Shown: positions 45,815 to 56,735, counted from the first letter of the stretch. The stretch: DNA of 64,000 bases from Usnea hakonensis (GCA_013423325.1 BLJB01000016.1:62001-126000); one strand, 5' to 3'. A program made the numbers and translations. Notes: a model not told the origin generated them from the letters alone.

Positions 45815-47240
45815 ATGGCTTTGCGGCACGTCATCCATACGTTGTTCATGTTGTTGGTCTGTACAGCTTCACCAAGGATCGTTACGTCCACTGAGAAAGG
45901 CACTAACGGCATTGATGCTGTGAATCTGTCTGTTCCTGAGAGCCACGTCACGACTCCCAATCAAAGCTCATCATCAGATTCCTCATGGTCAGCCCAACAC
46001 GACTCTACTAAACCTGCCAAGATAAACACATCTCTAAATCCAGCTGGAAACGTACATAATTTGACTAACCTCCATCTCGCAACATCAAGAGTTCAATGCG
46101 ATGGATCGACTTATGGATGGGGTCTGCACATTACCAGTTGCATACAGGCATGGGGTATATTACCAATGAATTCTGTTCGTCGAACCTTTGGAGAGCGGAC
46201 GCTAGGGACTTTTGATGTTCCTCTTCCACTTAGAATATTCAGCAGTGAGTGAAATCCATACCCAACGCGTCGTCATAGGTCTTAGGCACATTCTTGCTCG
46301 TGTGTGCTGAGGCCGAAAGCAGGTGACGGTCTTTGTGCCATTGATATTACACTCCAAGATTATGCGATCTCTGGCGTATCAACGAGCAGCGAGCTCTCTC
46401 AAGCTGCCGCGCTTATTCTTGAGCAATGTGTATCGGGCGACATGCAACAGGGCGGCGTTGCGGCATACTTGGGTGAGCTAGAAGTACTAAACAATCGATA
46501 GAAGCTAGTACTCTCTGGGTTCTCCGAACGCATAGCTCTAATACGAACGCAGCTGACTCGACCCTCTCTCGCAGGTGAACTGAGATCACTCTCCGTACGA
46601 ATTGTCTCGTATAACCCTTCAAATGTAGTATGCTTGGGGCCAGGGCTATTCGCGGGAGCCTGTCGCTCGCTGTTGGATACTATGCCTGCGGGGTATGTAT
46701 ATCTCGATTTTGCTGTCCTCTTACTACCTCCACGTCAATAAGATGCGAAAAGCGTGCTGGCGTAACCATGTTCCTACTTAACCAAGCCTTTCCCTTTGCA
46801 CGCAAAGGAACGAGCGCTAATTAGGGAATGTTCAAGCCCCACCATACTAAAATTTGGCCCGCCCGGTACAGGCGCTGCACGCGTCGATGAGCCGCTTCCC
46901 CGAGCTTTTTCCCAACGTAAGGAGCTGTCCTTCACCGCTGTCAATCATTTTTGACGGTCTGAATGCTTGCAGCGTCTGGACAATGTCTCATCACGGCAAA
47001 TTACGCCGGCCTATCTAGTTATGCAACGTGGTATACACTATACCTTGCTGCCGCGGCAATTGATGCCATGTGCGTCAGGCGAGGCTTGACGGGAGCCATG
47101 AGTCGTCTTGGTGAGAGCTGCCAAATGACTTACTCATATGAGAATAGCTCCGAGCTAAGTCTTTTTCAGGTAGCGAGGCCAGCCTCTTGGTTACCATCGG
47201 AGGCCAGAACCCTCGGACTAATGTGACAGCCACTTCATGA
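45815..47240 (+). CDS. Secreted protein with internal duplication
   Basis: Six exons, 45815-46244, 46323-46472, 46575-46692, 46825-46916, 46973-47110 and 47170-47240, give 332 aa. A signal peptide (MALRHVIHTLFMLLVCTASPRIVTS) is followed by a Ser/Asn-rich stretch with several N-glycosylation sequons. Two similar modules follow. The first runs from QCDGSTYGWGLHITSC through FGERT...DVPLPLRIFSSDGLCAID; the second from VVCLGPGLFAGAC through FGPPG...DEPLPRAFSQPSGQCLI. Each has a pair of cysteines, an FG, a PLP-x(2)-FS and a terminal Cys-containing strand. Each is followed by a helical tail (SSELSQAAALILEQCV; ATWYTLYLAAAAIDAMCV). All junctions are in phase. Secreted fungal proteins of this type are familiar to me only as hypothetical proteins, and I cannot name a function. 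Confidence 0.72.
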
Positions 47241-47488
47241 GCCTCTGTCTTGAGCTGATAGCGTCGGTGACCATGCAGCAAGAAACGCAGCGATGGGGCT
47301 GACCCCGGTGGAAGGTTACTTATCTAAAAGCAAAACGATAATAAATAAGGAATCGTAGACTAGACTTCATAAAGCTTATCATGTTGCAGTGAAATGGATG
47401 AATGTTTCGCGTTGATTTATAGAAGGCGCTAACGTAAGCAAACTACCTACCTACCTAGGTATTATACACCACTGTTCAATCTTTGTGA

Positions 47489-48781
47489 CTACATTCCCCT
47501 TCTTTTCTGAAAATTCTCCCCAACTGCATATCCCAGTCCTTGACACCTTCCCAAATCATCGAAGCCAACACCCACCACCTGCTCAGCGACCCATCGGGCG
47601 GTTCGCGTATGCAAGGTTGCTTCTCTACAATCGACCTCTGCTTTCCCTGCAGCAAGAGCCTGGAATACCACTATCTGATCCTGCATATACTCATCCGCAC
47701 ACCCACCATGCTTCAATTCCGCCTTGAGGTCTCTCATAACTTTTGACACTAGCTTTTCACATACTTGTTCCGTGCTGATGCCTCGTGTCTTTTCATCAAA
47801 CAGCCAGTCGCGGCCAAGTCTGTAACCGTTCAAAGTTTCCGCAACGAGAAGAAGATACAAACGCTTGTCGCTACCGGATGCCTCATCTACGGGAAACAGA
47901 ATCTCAATTTCAGGGCTAAAGGCTAGTAACTGCGCAATCACTTTATCCCTGATGGTGTTCCTAGATGTAGCTTCTGGCGCAAGTATCGAGACGTGCACTT
48001 TGGCCAATCCGCCTCTGTTCAGGAAAGAGAATATCGGAAGTATAGAATTGCGAGGCAAAGGTATTATATCGAACGTCACGCTACCAATCTCGTTTCGTCC
48101 GGTACTCCAGCCTCTTCTGTGTAGCGTCGTTGTGATTGGAGGAATGCTCAACTTCATGGAAAGTATTGGCAGAAGTACCTGGGAGACGTATTCGATGGAT
48201 GGAGAACTGCTGACGTTGGTACCGCCTTCGATCGTGACACGAAGCGGTACGATAGTCTTTTGACCTTCCATGTTGCAGCAGTTGGCCAACAGTAGATAGG
48301 GGAGGATTGCTTGTAAAACTAGGAGAACAGAGCCGGGTGAGGACATCGGAATGTGCGACTGTCGTCGGATTAATTCACCATTGTGGAACACATCTTCCCA
48401 TACGCCTTTATTCTTGTTTGCCGTCATTGCGACGTGTTCATTTTGACCATTGGTGTCTCTCGTTTCCGCTCTACAATAAGGTCTAAACATCAATTGGCTA
48501 CTTTTCACCTCCATGCCTTCAGTCATGGCAGCGGTAGCATTGGCCAGCCACACAGCCCCCGCAAGATGGGATGCTTTCAAGCCGGAGACTTTTCCTGGCC
48601 GTTTGCCCCTGATTTTGGTAATATGGATTGGTATTTGCGTCAGAGAAGAGAGCGAGAGCGCCAGGCGTAGCAATTGGCCCCCACCCTCGAGATGAGTGCC
48701 GTCAAGGTGCACTGGGGTAGTGGACGTCGAAAATTCTTGGCTGGACATCTTGATGTGAAGGCTGCACCAATTACGAAGCAT
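47489..48781 (-). CDS. RTCA: RNA 3'-terminal phosphate cyclase
   Basis: Single minus-strand exon of 430 aa; a second Met 11 residues in (MSSQEFSTSTTPV, 48748) may be the true start. The signature LDGTHLEGGGQLLRLALSLSSLTQIPIHI opens the RTC domain, with the KIRGKRPG loop, the RGWSTGRNEIG-type insert region, and a C-terminal HGGCADEYMQDQ and LHTRTARW. The His of LHTxTA corresponds to the nucleotidylated His (His320 in human RTCA, as I count it back from the human C-terminus from memory), so the enzyme looks active rather than a catalytically dead Rcl1-type ribosome factor. It would convert RNA 3'-phosphate ends to 2',3'-cyclic phosphates using ATP. Its 3' end is convergent with the secreted-protein gene. 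Confidence 0.92.
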   Translation of the reverse strand: MLRNWCSLHIKMSSQEFSTSTTPVHLDGTHLEGGGQLLRLALSLSSLTQIPIHITKIRGKRPGKVSGLKASHLAGAVWLANATAAMTEGMEVKSSQLMFRPYCRAETRDTNGQNEHVAMTANKNKGVWEDVFHNGELIRRQSHIPMSSPGSVLLVLQAILPYLLLANCCNMEGQKTIVPLRVTIEGGTNVSSSPSIEYVSQVLLPILSMKLSIPPITTTLHRRGWSTGRNEIGSVTFDIIPLPRNSILPIFSFLNRGGLAKVHVSILAPEATSRNTIRDKVIAQLLAFSPEIEILFPVDEASGSDKRLYLLLVAETLNGYRLGRDWLFDEKTRGISTEQVCEKLVSKVMRDLKAELKHGGCADEYMQDQIVVFQALAAGKAEVDCREATLHTRTARWVAEQVVGVGFDDLGRCQGLGYAVGENFQKRRGM

Positions 48782-49951
48782 AGGGGATTGAGCGAGATTT
48801 TGTATCTTTGAAGAGAAACAGTCCTTGAGATGGACAAAGTCAAGGGTTCACCTACGGACAGAAGCAAAAGCTAGGTAAGGAAAAGAAGATAGCTGCGCTT
48901 TCTCTCATATACAGGTGAGCAGCTCCTTCGTCCTTTGACTTTGACTCAATCAGGCGGCTTATTTGCGAATGAGTCAGATATCGTGCGCTAAAGTACCGCT
49001 GTGGACGGCAACATGTCAAACAAGAAAGCATGAGCCGCTCTACTTCCTTTTTGTTCGAGTACGTATCATATGTTGAATATAGAAAAGAGGCAGTACGGTG
49101 ATTGAGGAGAGAGCAGATACTCGTACAAGCAGCTCGCTCGGCGGAGACCCACGATTGGCTTGCTACTAACGGCAAAGGCCTGGGCGCCTCGGAATATAGT
49201 CGAAGGTAGGGCTGATTAAAGGGCATTTTGGCCATGTAGAATTTTTTTAAAAATAAAAATAGTCCTTCGCGGTTGGTAGCCCCCCTCGGCCCTGAATAAA
49301 TGAACATTAAAATGATGATTTTTAGGTTTGGCCCCGAAACATTTCTGCGAGCGTCTTACAACATACTCACTACGAAAGTAGCCAATATCTTTCCATCTCT
49401 ACGACAGCACATGGTGTCCGAATCCATTGCAAAGACTATTGACTCTCAGAAGCCTCCCCATTGGCTGATGTAGATGATGGGAAGCCTTCGCCATCAAAAG
49501 GCTCCTTCTTTTCTCCAAAGAAACAGTGCGTGGTGTAAGTAGGAGTAGGAGTATCAAATGGCCATTTCAAGGACAGCGGCAAAAATGGCCTCCAGAGTCC
49601 ACTTTCCACTTACTCTAGGCTCGAGATGAAAAATGTTTCATTCCACCGGCATCGATAGATAGTCTGCCGAGATACTCTACTACGGTCCGTAAGTCACGTT
49701 TCAACTATATCCTCTTACGCGCCTATCAAATTATACCCACCTTCACTAGCGCTACACAATATCTCCATCAACTTCCAAGTCGATTTCTATTCTTGGTATA
49801 TTTCTGCCGTCTCTCTCGCACCATTGTCTGTTCTCCTCTTGCGCATTCCTTTCTTTATGCCTGCTGTGCCTTCTGAAGATGGCACGACGGCGGACGTGCA
49901 ACAAGTCCTAAGCTCCTTGTTGTCGAGACGGCGACTTCCATTTGTGAGGGG
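48782..49951. other. Divergent intergenic region
   Basis: About 1.2 kb between the cyclase start and the double-psi barrel gene. A 151-codon minus-strand frame at 49307-48852 has no splice or family support. 49700-49860 is pyrimidine-rich, ends with an ATG at 49858 that stays open for about 39 codons, and is probably 5' leader of the next gene. Confidence 0.45.
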
Positions 49952-51151
49952 ATGCCGGACGCTGTTGAGCCCATGAACGACACAGCATGGACACTGCGGA
50001 AAAATAAATACTCTCAGACCAGGGATCTATCTCCATGGCTGACCGAAGAAATCCGAGCTGATCACGTACGGGAATCAAATCAGCAACAACCCGCAGCCTC
50101 GACGCCAAATCATGCACTCGCACAGATATGGACGAGTCTGCAGCGGAGACGCTCGAAGGTGTTGACCATATTCGCAGCCATATGCTGGTTCGATACCTTT
50201 CCTGTGGCATTGGTAAAAGTATCATGGTCTAACACTTCTGGCTTTTGTCAAGTATCTGCATCCTAGCCGCGATCCCCGCCTATCTACCAGCAAAAGGGTC
50301 AACGAGAAAGCCAGCTCCAGCTCCAGCTCCAGCGCCAGCGCCCGTCCGAGTGCAAGGCATCGCAACGTTCAACAACTATGGGGATGAGCGAGGTACAGTA
50401 TGCTCCAGTGCGAATGTATCCACGCTTCCAGGTGAGCTATTTCTTCCCTCTGATAGTACATCTAAGAATCCGATACCCTAACACTTCGGTCACTGACCGA
50501 GGTCACACAGACAATACCAGCATCTTCGCCGCTGCCGCCGGCGACATTAGCAAGGACATCTCTACAGGCCTGTGCGCCGGTAGCCAGCCGAACATGGACT
50601 TCCATTACAACACCAGCATTTGGTCCGTCTCTCATCTTACTGCTAGCAACACCCTTCCCCGCTCCCCCAATACACAATCTTCACTCAACATCCATCTAAC
50701 AACAAAACCGTTTCAGCACCGCAAACGGCGGCCAATATCCATCCCCCAACTACATCCCCCCTTCCTGCCCCACCGGAGCAGTACGCTGCGGCACCTGCCA
50801 CCGCGTCGACAACATCGGTACCTACGACTCCCCCCCCACCTCCCAAATCTACGGCACTGTCATCGTCGAGATAATCGACGCCTGTCCCGCGGGGAACGCG
50901 CAAAACTACTGCAAGACAAACGTCCCACCCGACGAACGATGTGGTAGCAACGAGACCAACAGCTTGGACATCGACGTCGGTGCTTACAGGGGCCTTACCG
51001 CGGGGATGATGGGTGGGGGTGTGGAGTGGGATTCGGTGAGCTAGCTGTGCGCCTTTTGGGGGGGAAGGGTTGTGCTGATGAGATGGCGTGCATGCAGCAT
51101 CAACCGAATCTGAGGATCAATATTACGCTGGATGTACCGTGCCATACGTGA
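49952..51151 (+). CDS. Type II membrane protein with extracellular double-psi beta-barrel (expansin/RlpA-like)
   Basis: Five exons, 49952-50187, 50253-50431, 50511-50622, 50717-51035 and 51098-51151, give 299 aa. A hydrophilic N-terminus of about 70 residues is followed by one transmembrane segment (VLTIFAAICCICILAAIPAYL), a PAPAPAPAPAPV linker, and a secreted domain from GIATFNNYGDERG to the end. This domain has nine cysteines and the DPBB pattern: TANGGQYPS, CGTCHRV, a VIVEIIDACPAG strand and LDIDVGAYRGLTAG. It resembles fungal expansin-like or RlpA-like proteins that bind wall polysaccharide without hydrolysing it. Most relatives are soluble, so the membrane anchor is unusual. The start is uncertain, since an upstream ATG at 49858 could be joined by a weak intron. 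The substrate is unknown. Confidence 0.72.
50312..50345 (+). repeat. CCAGCT / CCAGCG hexanucleotide tract coding Pro-Ala linker
   Basis: About five to six in-frame CCAGCT/CCAGCG units encode the PAPAPAPAPA linker between the membrane helix and the extracellular domain. Hexamer repeats allow in-frame length change. Confidence 0.85.
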
Positions 51152-51381
51152 GGGAAAAGGACGAACAAAACACCCTCTCTCCTCGGCATTCTTCTTCATT
51201 CACCAATCAAGTAGTCAATCAGCTCAGTCGCATATACCCTCTACAGCCTCGGACCCACAAAAAACACACGCCCGTTCCCCGAAAACGCGAGATCAAATCT
51301 GGATAGAAAATACGATCCTAACCGGGGGGCCGGGGGGGGAATGCGAATTTCCAATCGAGAAATCGTGAAAGCTAGCTAGAT

Positions 51382-51663
51382 ATGTATATATCAAAATTGC
51401 GTAAATATTTGAATTACATCATAAACCACGTCTTCCTCCCTTTGAAATTACCACAGAAAGACGATGATGACGTCGCCAAGGGTGCCGCGTTGGTGAAAGA
51501 GATACTTACAACATTGCAGTTGCTCCAAGCTCACATTAGTTTGATGAGGAAGGCAGATCAGTTGGATGAAAGTGAGAGGGTGATCGCGAGCCATCTTAAG
51601 GAGAGTGAGGCCTCGACTTCTTCGACTGCAGATTTGATGAGCCAGTCGAGTCAGAGGCCTTAG
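51382..51663 (+). pseudogene. Relic of the N-terminus of a DUF6606-family protein
   Basis: A 93-codon open frame begins MYISKLRKYLNYIINHVFLPLKLPQKDDDDVAKGAALVKEIL and stops at 51663, only 15 bases before the stop codon of the opposite-strand zinc-finger gene. The HVFLP-KLPQ-DDDD stretch matches, as I remember it, the opening of giant fungal proteins of about 3000 aa with DUF6606/DUF3638/DUF3645 domains, which contain an ubiquitin-protease-like region. Here the rest is absent. It may be a truncated copy left by duplication or deletion. It is not known to be expressed, and the family call rests on a short motif. Confidence 0.5.
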
Positions 51664-51678
51664 GCCCCATCTTCCGGG

Positions 51679-54094
51679 TCAGGTATGCATAATCTGAAGA
51701 CTGTCAGGAAATTGATAGCTCGAATGATGATGGGGACTCATACGTAGTCCGCAAGCATTACATAGCGTCTTCGGACCATCAGGCCCATGCCTCCATTCCG
51801 GTGTCTCAGCTCTATTGCAACTGTGGCACCTACGGGGCACTGCCGCTTTATCTCTCCTCTTCTTGGCATCAACACCAGCGAGGCCACCAGAATCTTCAAA
51901 CTTGGAAGGTGACAGAGAGAGACTTTCATTTGACGCCTCTGACATAGAGTATCCATGGAGATTCTTCAAGTGTCGTTTTAGATCCCAGAGGCGTCGAAAG
52001 CCACGGGCGCGCTCGCATCCCTCAAATTTGCACAGGAAAGGCCTAGCAAGGTCTTCGAGTTCGTCATTCTTTCCGATTGTCTGGTTGAATTCCTTTCGCC
52101 GAATCCGCTGTCGCTCAACAGCACCTTTTGTATGAAACGATCTTGGTTGGCAATCTACGCAAAAGTGATCGCTAACTTCGAATTCCTCTTTAGTGGGCAC
52201 ATTACCATGCTTATCGATATAGTAGCATTTGGTATGCTGCCAGGTGTCACACAGGTCGCAGTACACCGTGTTTCCGTCATCTTCTCGAAATCCGCAGATG
52301 CACTTTATTACATATTCTTCAGCCTCATTGCCAGGCGCATGTGAAGGAACCTGTGGGTGCGCAGTGATTGAAGACACAGATCCAGTAGTCGCAGACCCAT
52401 CAGTCCCCTGGATGCTCATTCCTTTACATGTCTCAGATTTTATATCCGGAGCCAGCATGCCACCGCTCTTCGATCCTTGAGAAATCTGATTTGTACTGAT
52501 GGAGCTTTCATCGGAGTCTTCCTCAGTACTGCGGGGCAGGGCCATCAACGCGATCTCTTCCATATGGCGTGCAGTGTGCTTTACGAATGCTCGGCGGGGC
52601 TTCCCAAGAACAATGTGACACAAGGGACACTCTTCGGTCTCCACTTGCCTTTGAAGTGTCTGATATGCTGTCTTTCTGGCTATATGTAGCTGTGGCCCGG
52701 TAAATTCACGTCTATGCATCTCCTGAAGGTGTTGCTCCCAGTCTGAGGCATAAGAAAGTTGCTCTGAACATTCTGGACAACGCCAAGTCGGGTCATAGCG
52801 ATGCTTAGTAAATTCATGGTCGGCCCATGCTGCCCGGGTAGTGAACTGGGCTAACTCGTCCTTGCAGTCTGGGAACGTGCAAATATATGGTCGTAAGTCG
52901 GCAAATACATGGATCCTAGGAAGCATTAACTCCAACTTCTCAGTGATGGAGCAGATTGCTAGAACGTACTTCCAGTCTATACGGTTTTTGATATTTGAAA
53001 TGATGCATCTACACAAAAAGCATTGGAATGGTTTTCCAGCAGCAACTTCAGAGGGCTCTCTAGGCACTCGCAGCGAAACTTCTTCCCCTTCGATGATGCT
53101 CGATTGGATAGAGGTATGGGATGGAGCGTAATCGGTCTGCGCTGGAACACTTGTGCCAATGCCAGAATCGTGGAAATCAGAATAGGGGCGAAAGAGGGAT
53201 TTCGCTCTCTCTTCTGGCATTAGTTTCGGGTTCTCCATCTGCTTTCGAATTTCTTTGTGCCTTTGCCAATTGGATTCCCCAAGTCGCTCGACTAGCTTGT
53301 AGTGTGCCTGTGGGAATTTCTCTCGAACCAAATTTACATATATCCTACCCGGGGTAGAAACAGAGAACGGTACATCTGCGCGATATGAACGCTGATTGCG
53401 AGCATTTTCGGCGCATAAAAGGTTCTGCTCTAGACTCGGTCCAAGTTCCAAAAGGCACGCAGTAGCAAAGCCAATGTCATCGATTGTATCATAGCTGCCG
53501 CTATCTGACAAGCCTTCTCCTCCAGAATCATACTCCTCGTCGTTTTCATGGCCATTTTGTGGTATCTCGTCCCGGTCTGTAGATACTATAAGCTTTCCTT
53601 GCTTGATAACACACTTCAGTTCTTTGATATGATCCCCTTGCTGGTGTAGTGCGTTCGAGGGAGGAATCCACAGTGCTGATTCTGTTCAGGATGTCAGCAA
53701 AGCCCATTTGCGGATTCAAGGTCTTACTGTGCAGAAGAAGCTTCCCAATATGTGCAAGGCGCTTAATTACACTATCTCTCAGCTCATCAGACTGCTCCAG
53801 TGCTTTGTCAAGTTCCCCAACACCAAAAGGTTCACCCCACAGATAAAGTCGTCCAAGGCATTCTCTCAGGGCATGGTAACATGACTTGGAGCTGCCTTGA
53901 TTCCGTTGCTGACGACAGATATCTTGCAGTGTGTGGAGACAAAGCTGATACAAGCGACTGGTGAATCCTTGGTCGTCTTCGCCAACAGTGGAAGCTCCAT
54001 CGTTTGCTGTAGGTCCAGAACGTTGCGCATCAAGCCACTCTAGTATGTGACGACTACAGCCATCACCCCCGTCGGTCTGTATAAGATCATACAT
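51679..54094 (-). CDS. C2H2 + PHD + GATA zinc-finger protein
   Basis: Minus strand, exons 54094-53728 and 53681-51679, give 789 aa. The 46-nt intron (GTAAGA...GAACAG) joins KLLLH to KSALWIPPSNALHQQGDHIKELKCVIKQGK; without it the frame is lost. Order of parts: an N-terminal helical region (about 1-170) of the kind seen in fungal NLR-associated and C2H2 proteins; a CFLC finger; several C2H2-type fingers (ICTFPDC...H-x(4)-H, CPECSEQLSY...H, CPLCHIVLG...H); a PHD finger (CICGFREDDGNTVYCDLCDTWQHTKC); another C2H2 (CKFEGCERARGF); and a C-terminal GATA finger (CHSC-x(18)-CNAC). The combination is rare to my knowledge. A nuclear chromatin or DNA-binding role is probable, but targets are unknown. It is divergent from the DUF7580 gene with 292 bp between starts. 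Confidence 0.82.
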
Positions 54095-54386
54095 ATCTTA
54101 ACGACATGGACTGCAAGAAAGCGAGAGAACATGTCAGCCTAAACCATGTGCTCCCATATGTGGACCCCCACGCAGCCTCATAGTGGTTGCGCCTGCAATG
54201 CTGCCTCACAGCCTTGTCGAAATATGATACGTAAGCTAGGCTCGTGAACATATCGGGCTATACTGTATAAGCCTGTCACTGGTGAAAATGGTCTCCTCTA
54301 CTGCTATTACAACAAACCTCATAGTTCGACCTTCAATGAAGTCGACATTAAACCTTGTTTGTTTAAACTAAGAGGCATTGCGTGTA

Positions 54387-56288
54387 ATGTCGGGAGTAGA
54401 GACTGCAGTTGGCTTGGCGCTCGGGGTCCTTCCGCTCCTAATATCTGCTGCTGAACATTACGACGACTGCTTACGGCCCTTCATACGGTATAAAAACTTT
54501 TCCAAAGAAGCAGACCGGTTCCAGAATTTACTCGCTATCCAGAAGGTGATCTTTAAGAACCAATGTCGCATCCTGCTAGAAGAAATCATCGAGCACGATG
54601 TCGCGTCCAGCATGCTCAATGGCCCTTCAGGTGCAAACCACCCTTCATGGTCAGACATTGAACTAGAAAAGCAGCTTTCTCAGCTACTTGGGGACTCCAG
54701 AGGCGCGTGCATCACGACAGTCGAGATGATCGAGGAGCAACTTCGAGACATTGATAGCGAGAGTCAAGACCTCGCTACTGCTATCGATCAGGATTCTCGA
54801 GTAATTCATCGTGGCTAAACACACTTTCAAGAGGTGCTAACAAATGGTGATTTGTAGGAAAGTTCAGATACTGTTGGAAGCAAACCTTGGAGGTGGTGTA
54901 TGGCCAAGAAACTCCGCTTCGGCCTCTCTAAGACGCGACTGGACCAAACACTCTGTGATCTTCGTTCATTAAATGATGACTTCCGAATCCTATCCTCACA
55001 AACTTCGAAATCGACCTCTCTGCAGTCACGAAGACAACAAGCACCTCCTAAAAGGCCATATCAAGAGGTGAAAAGATACCAGATCATCGGGCAAGCTTCT
55101 CGTCAAGTCTATGAAGCTCTCGGTCGAGCCTGTACGAAACATACAGAGCACCAGGCTCACTTCTGCGTCGAAGTCGAGCAAGCAAAGATAATAGGGGATC
55201 ATAGTGTTCAAGTAAAATTCAGTATGGCATACACATTCATGAAGTTGACCGGTTCGGCCGACAAGAGCGATCTGTTATGGTTCGTCGTGGATTCAACGAG
55301 CGGTGATGCTATAGAGCCGACTAATTCCAATACTACAACTGGCCACCACGACAGCTTGAATCAGTCCCTGAAAAGACAAATCGAGTCTGGATCAGGCACG
55401 ACACAGAAAAAGACTCAGAAGCGCGTGAGGTTCCAGTCAGCATCACTAGCATCAGCGTGTACGTCGTCAACTTTATCCACCGCTACACTAGCCAATATCA
55501 TTCTATCCAGTGATAGTATGCGCAAAGACTTTTGCGATATCATTCGCAGACGTCTTCGGGAACCACTTCAAGCGAGCGAATGTGTTGGAGTACTAGAAAA
55601 TACGGACAAGAGTAGAAACATTGTCTACCCACCGCCAAACAAGTGCTGCCGTCAGAGACCGCAGGCTATTTCACTTGGACAGATTATTTCAAGCGTATCA
55701 AAGCAACAAGCCGTTGGTGGGATTACCCTTTACGACCGCTTACGCCTTGCCAAAACACTGGCAGTTGCAGTCCTTCAATACCATTCAACGCCCTGGCTAA
55801 GGACCTCATTACGAAGTGAGGATATTTGCTTTTTCCACAGCGAATCAGCTTCATCACAGGACCTGCCAAGTCTTTTATCGCCTCATCTAAACGTCAAAGT
55901 CAAAGAGCACGATGGACAGCTTTCTCGCGTTGCAACGTTTTCACCCCACAACCTAGCTCGTAATCCACTTCTTTTCAGCCTCGGCGTGGTACTTCTGGAG
56001 ATCGCCTTTACTTCCACAATGGAAAACTTACAAAGACCTATCGATCTTGACAGCGGTGGAGAGAATCGATATACCGAGTTCTTCGCAGCCAGAAGACTAG
56101 CGAAGTCTGCGAAAAATGACATGGGTGCTACTTATCACAAGATCGTTGAAAAGTTAGTTGAATGTGATTTTGGATGCGGAATGGATCTGAGTGAGCCGCA
56201 ATTACAAGCTGTATTCTATCGTGATGTGATTTGCCCCCTGGAGAAACTTGAGCAAAAGTTGCGTGAATTTCACTTGGACGCTTCTTGA
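54387..56288 (+). CDS. DUF7580-domain protein (NLR/prion-type cell-death related)
   Basis: Two exons, 54387-54800 and 54858-56288, give 614 aa from MSGVETAVGLALG. The 57-nt intron (GTAATT...TTTGTAG) is phase 0 and joins QDSR/ESSDTVGSKPWRW. The N-terminus (VGLALGVLPLLISAAEHYDD, residues 4-23) is a short hydrophobic segment typical of fungal prion-inhibition/HeLo-like and Goodbye-type proteins. It is followed by a helical stretch rich in Glu and Gln, then KKLRFGLSKTRLDQTLCDLRSLND, the family's usual middle. The C-terminal half (from about residue 290: PPPNKCCRQRPQAISLGQII...) is the DUF7580 kinase-fold-like domain, with RLRLAKTLAVAVLQYHSTPWL and the GVVLLEIA segment, but no catalytic HRD or DFG motif. 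A role in self/non-self recognition or cell death has been suggested for related families and is only inference here. Confidence 0.78.
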
Positions 56289-56640
56289 GAAATGTCAGTC
56301 TAGATTGAGAAAATTTAACGTCATGAGCTTTGAAGTGCACGCTTGCTTTCATGTTATTTCTTCTGCAACAATGCACTGTGAAACACTAATTTCCCAGTGC
56401 CAGACTCGGAGCGTAGGGAAGGTGGGGTTTGGTGGGGGGGTGTTGTACGTATTCCAAAAATGGAGCTGGAGGTACGGTCCAAAAGTGGAACACGAAAGTG
56501 CGAGGAAGACGAGATAAAGAGGGTCCAGAAGTGGAGCAGGAAGGCCAGAAATATGTTGGTGCTCGTCTTTCAAATGTTTCCCCGCCCGTTCCCTGCGAAA
56601 CGAGGTTGTGAGTCAACAGACAAGGTAGAAAATGCCTTAC

Positions 56641-56660
56641 GCAGCAAGAGCAAGAGCAAG

Positions 56661-56713
<53 letters not shown>

Positions 56714-56735
56714 GAGCAACAGCAAGAGCAACCAA
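56641..56735 (+). repeat. AGCAAC/AGCAAG hexanucleotide microsatellite
   Basis: About 14 imperfect units of AGCAAG and AGCAAC run in tandem. Translated in frame 3 they give Ser-Lys and Ser-Asn repeats that lead straight into the NOC3-like fragment; in other frames they give poly-Gln or, in reverse, poly-Leu. It probably marks the breakpoint of the pseudogene insertion. Confidence 0.9.

Noticed and set aside
45408..45923. Plus-strand 171-codon frame before the secreted-protein gene
   Set aside because: It overlaps the next gene in another frame, has no signal or domain, and is best explained as upstream sequence.
47489..48781. Suspected loss of the catalytic His in RNA cyclase, because DEYMQDQ has Tyr
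   Set aside because: Counting back from the human C-terminus, recalled from memory, places the nucleotidylated His in LHTxTA, which is intact here (LHTRTARW). The Tyr is outside the site.
48852..49307. Minus-strand 151-codon frame upstream of the RNA cyclase
   Set aside because: It has no family similarity and its composition looks non-coding.
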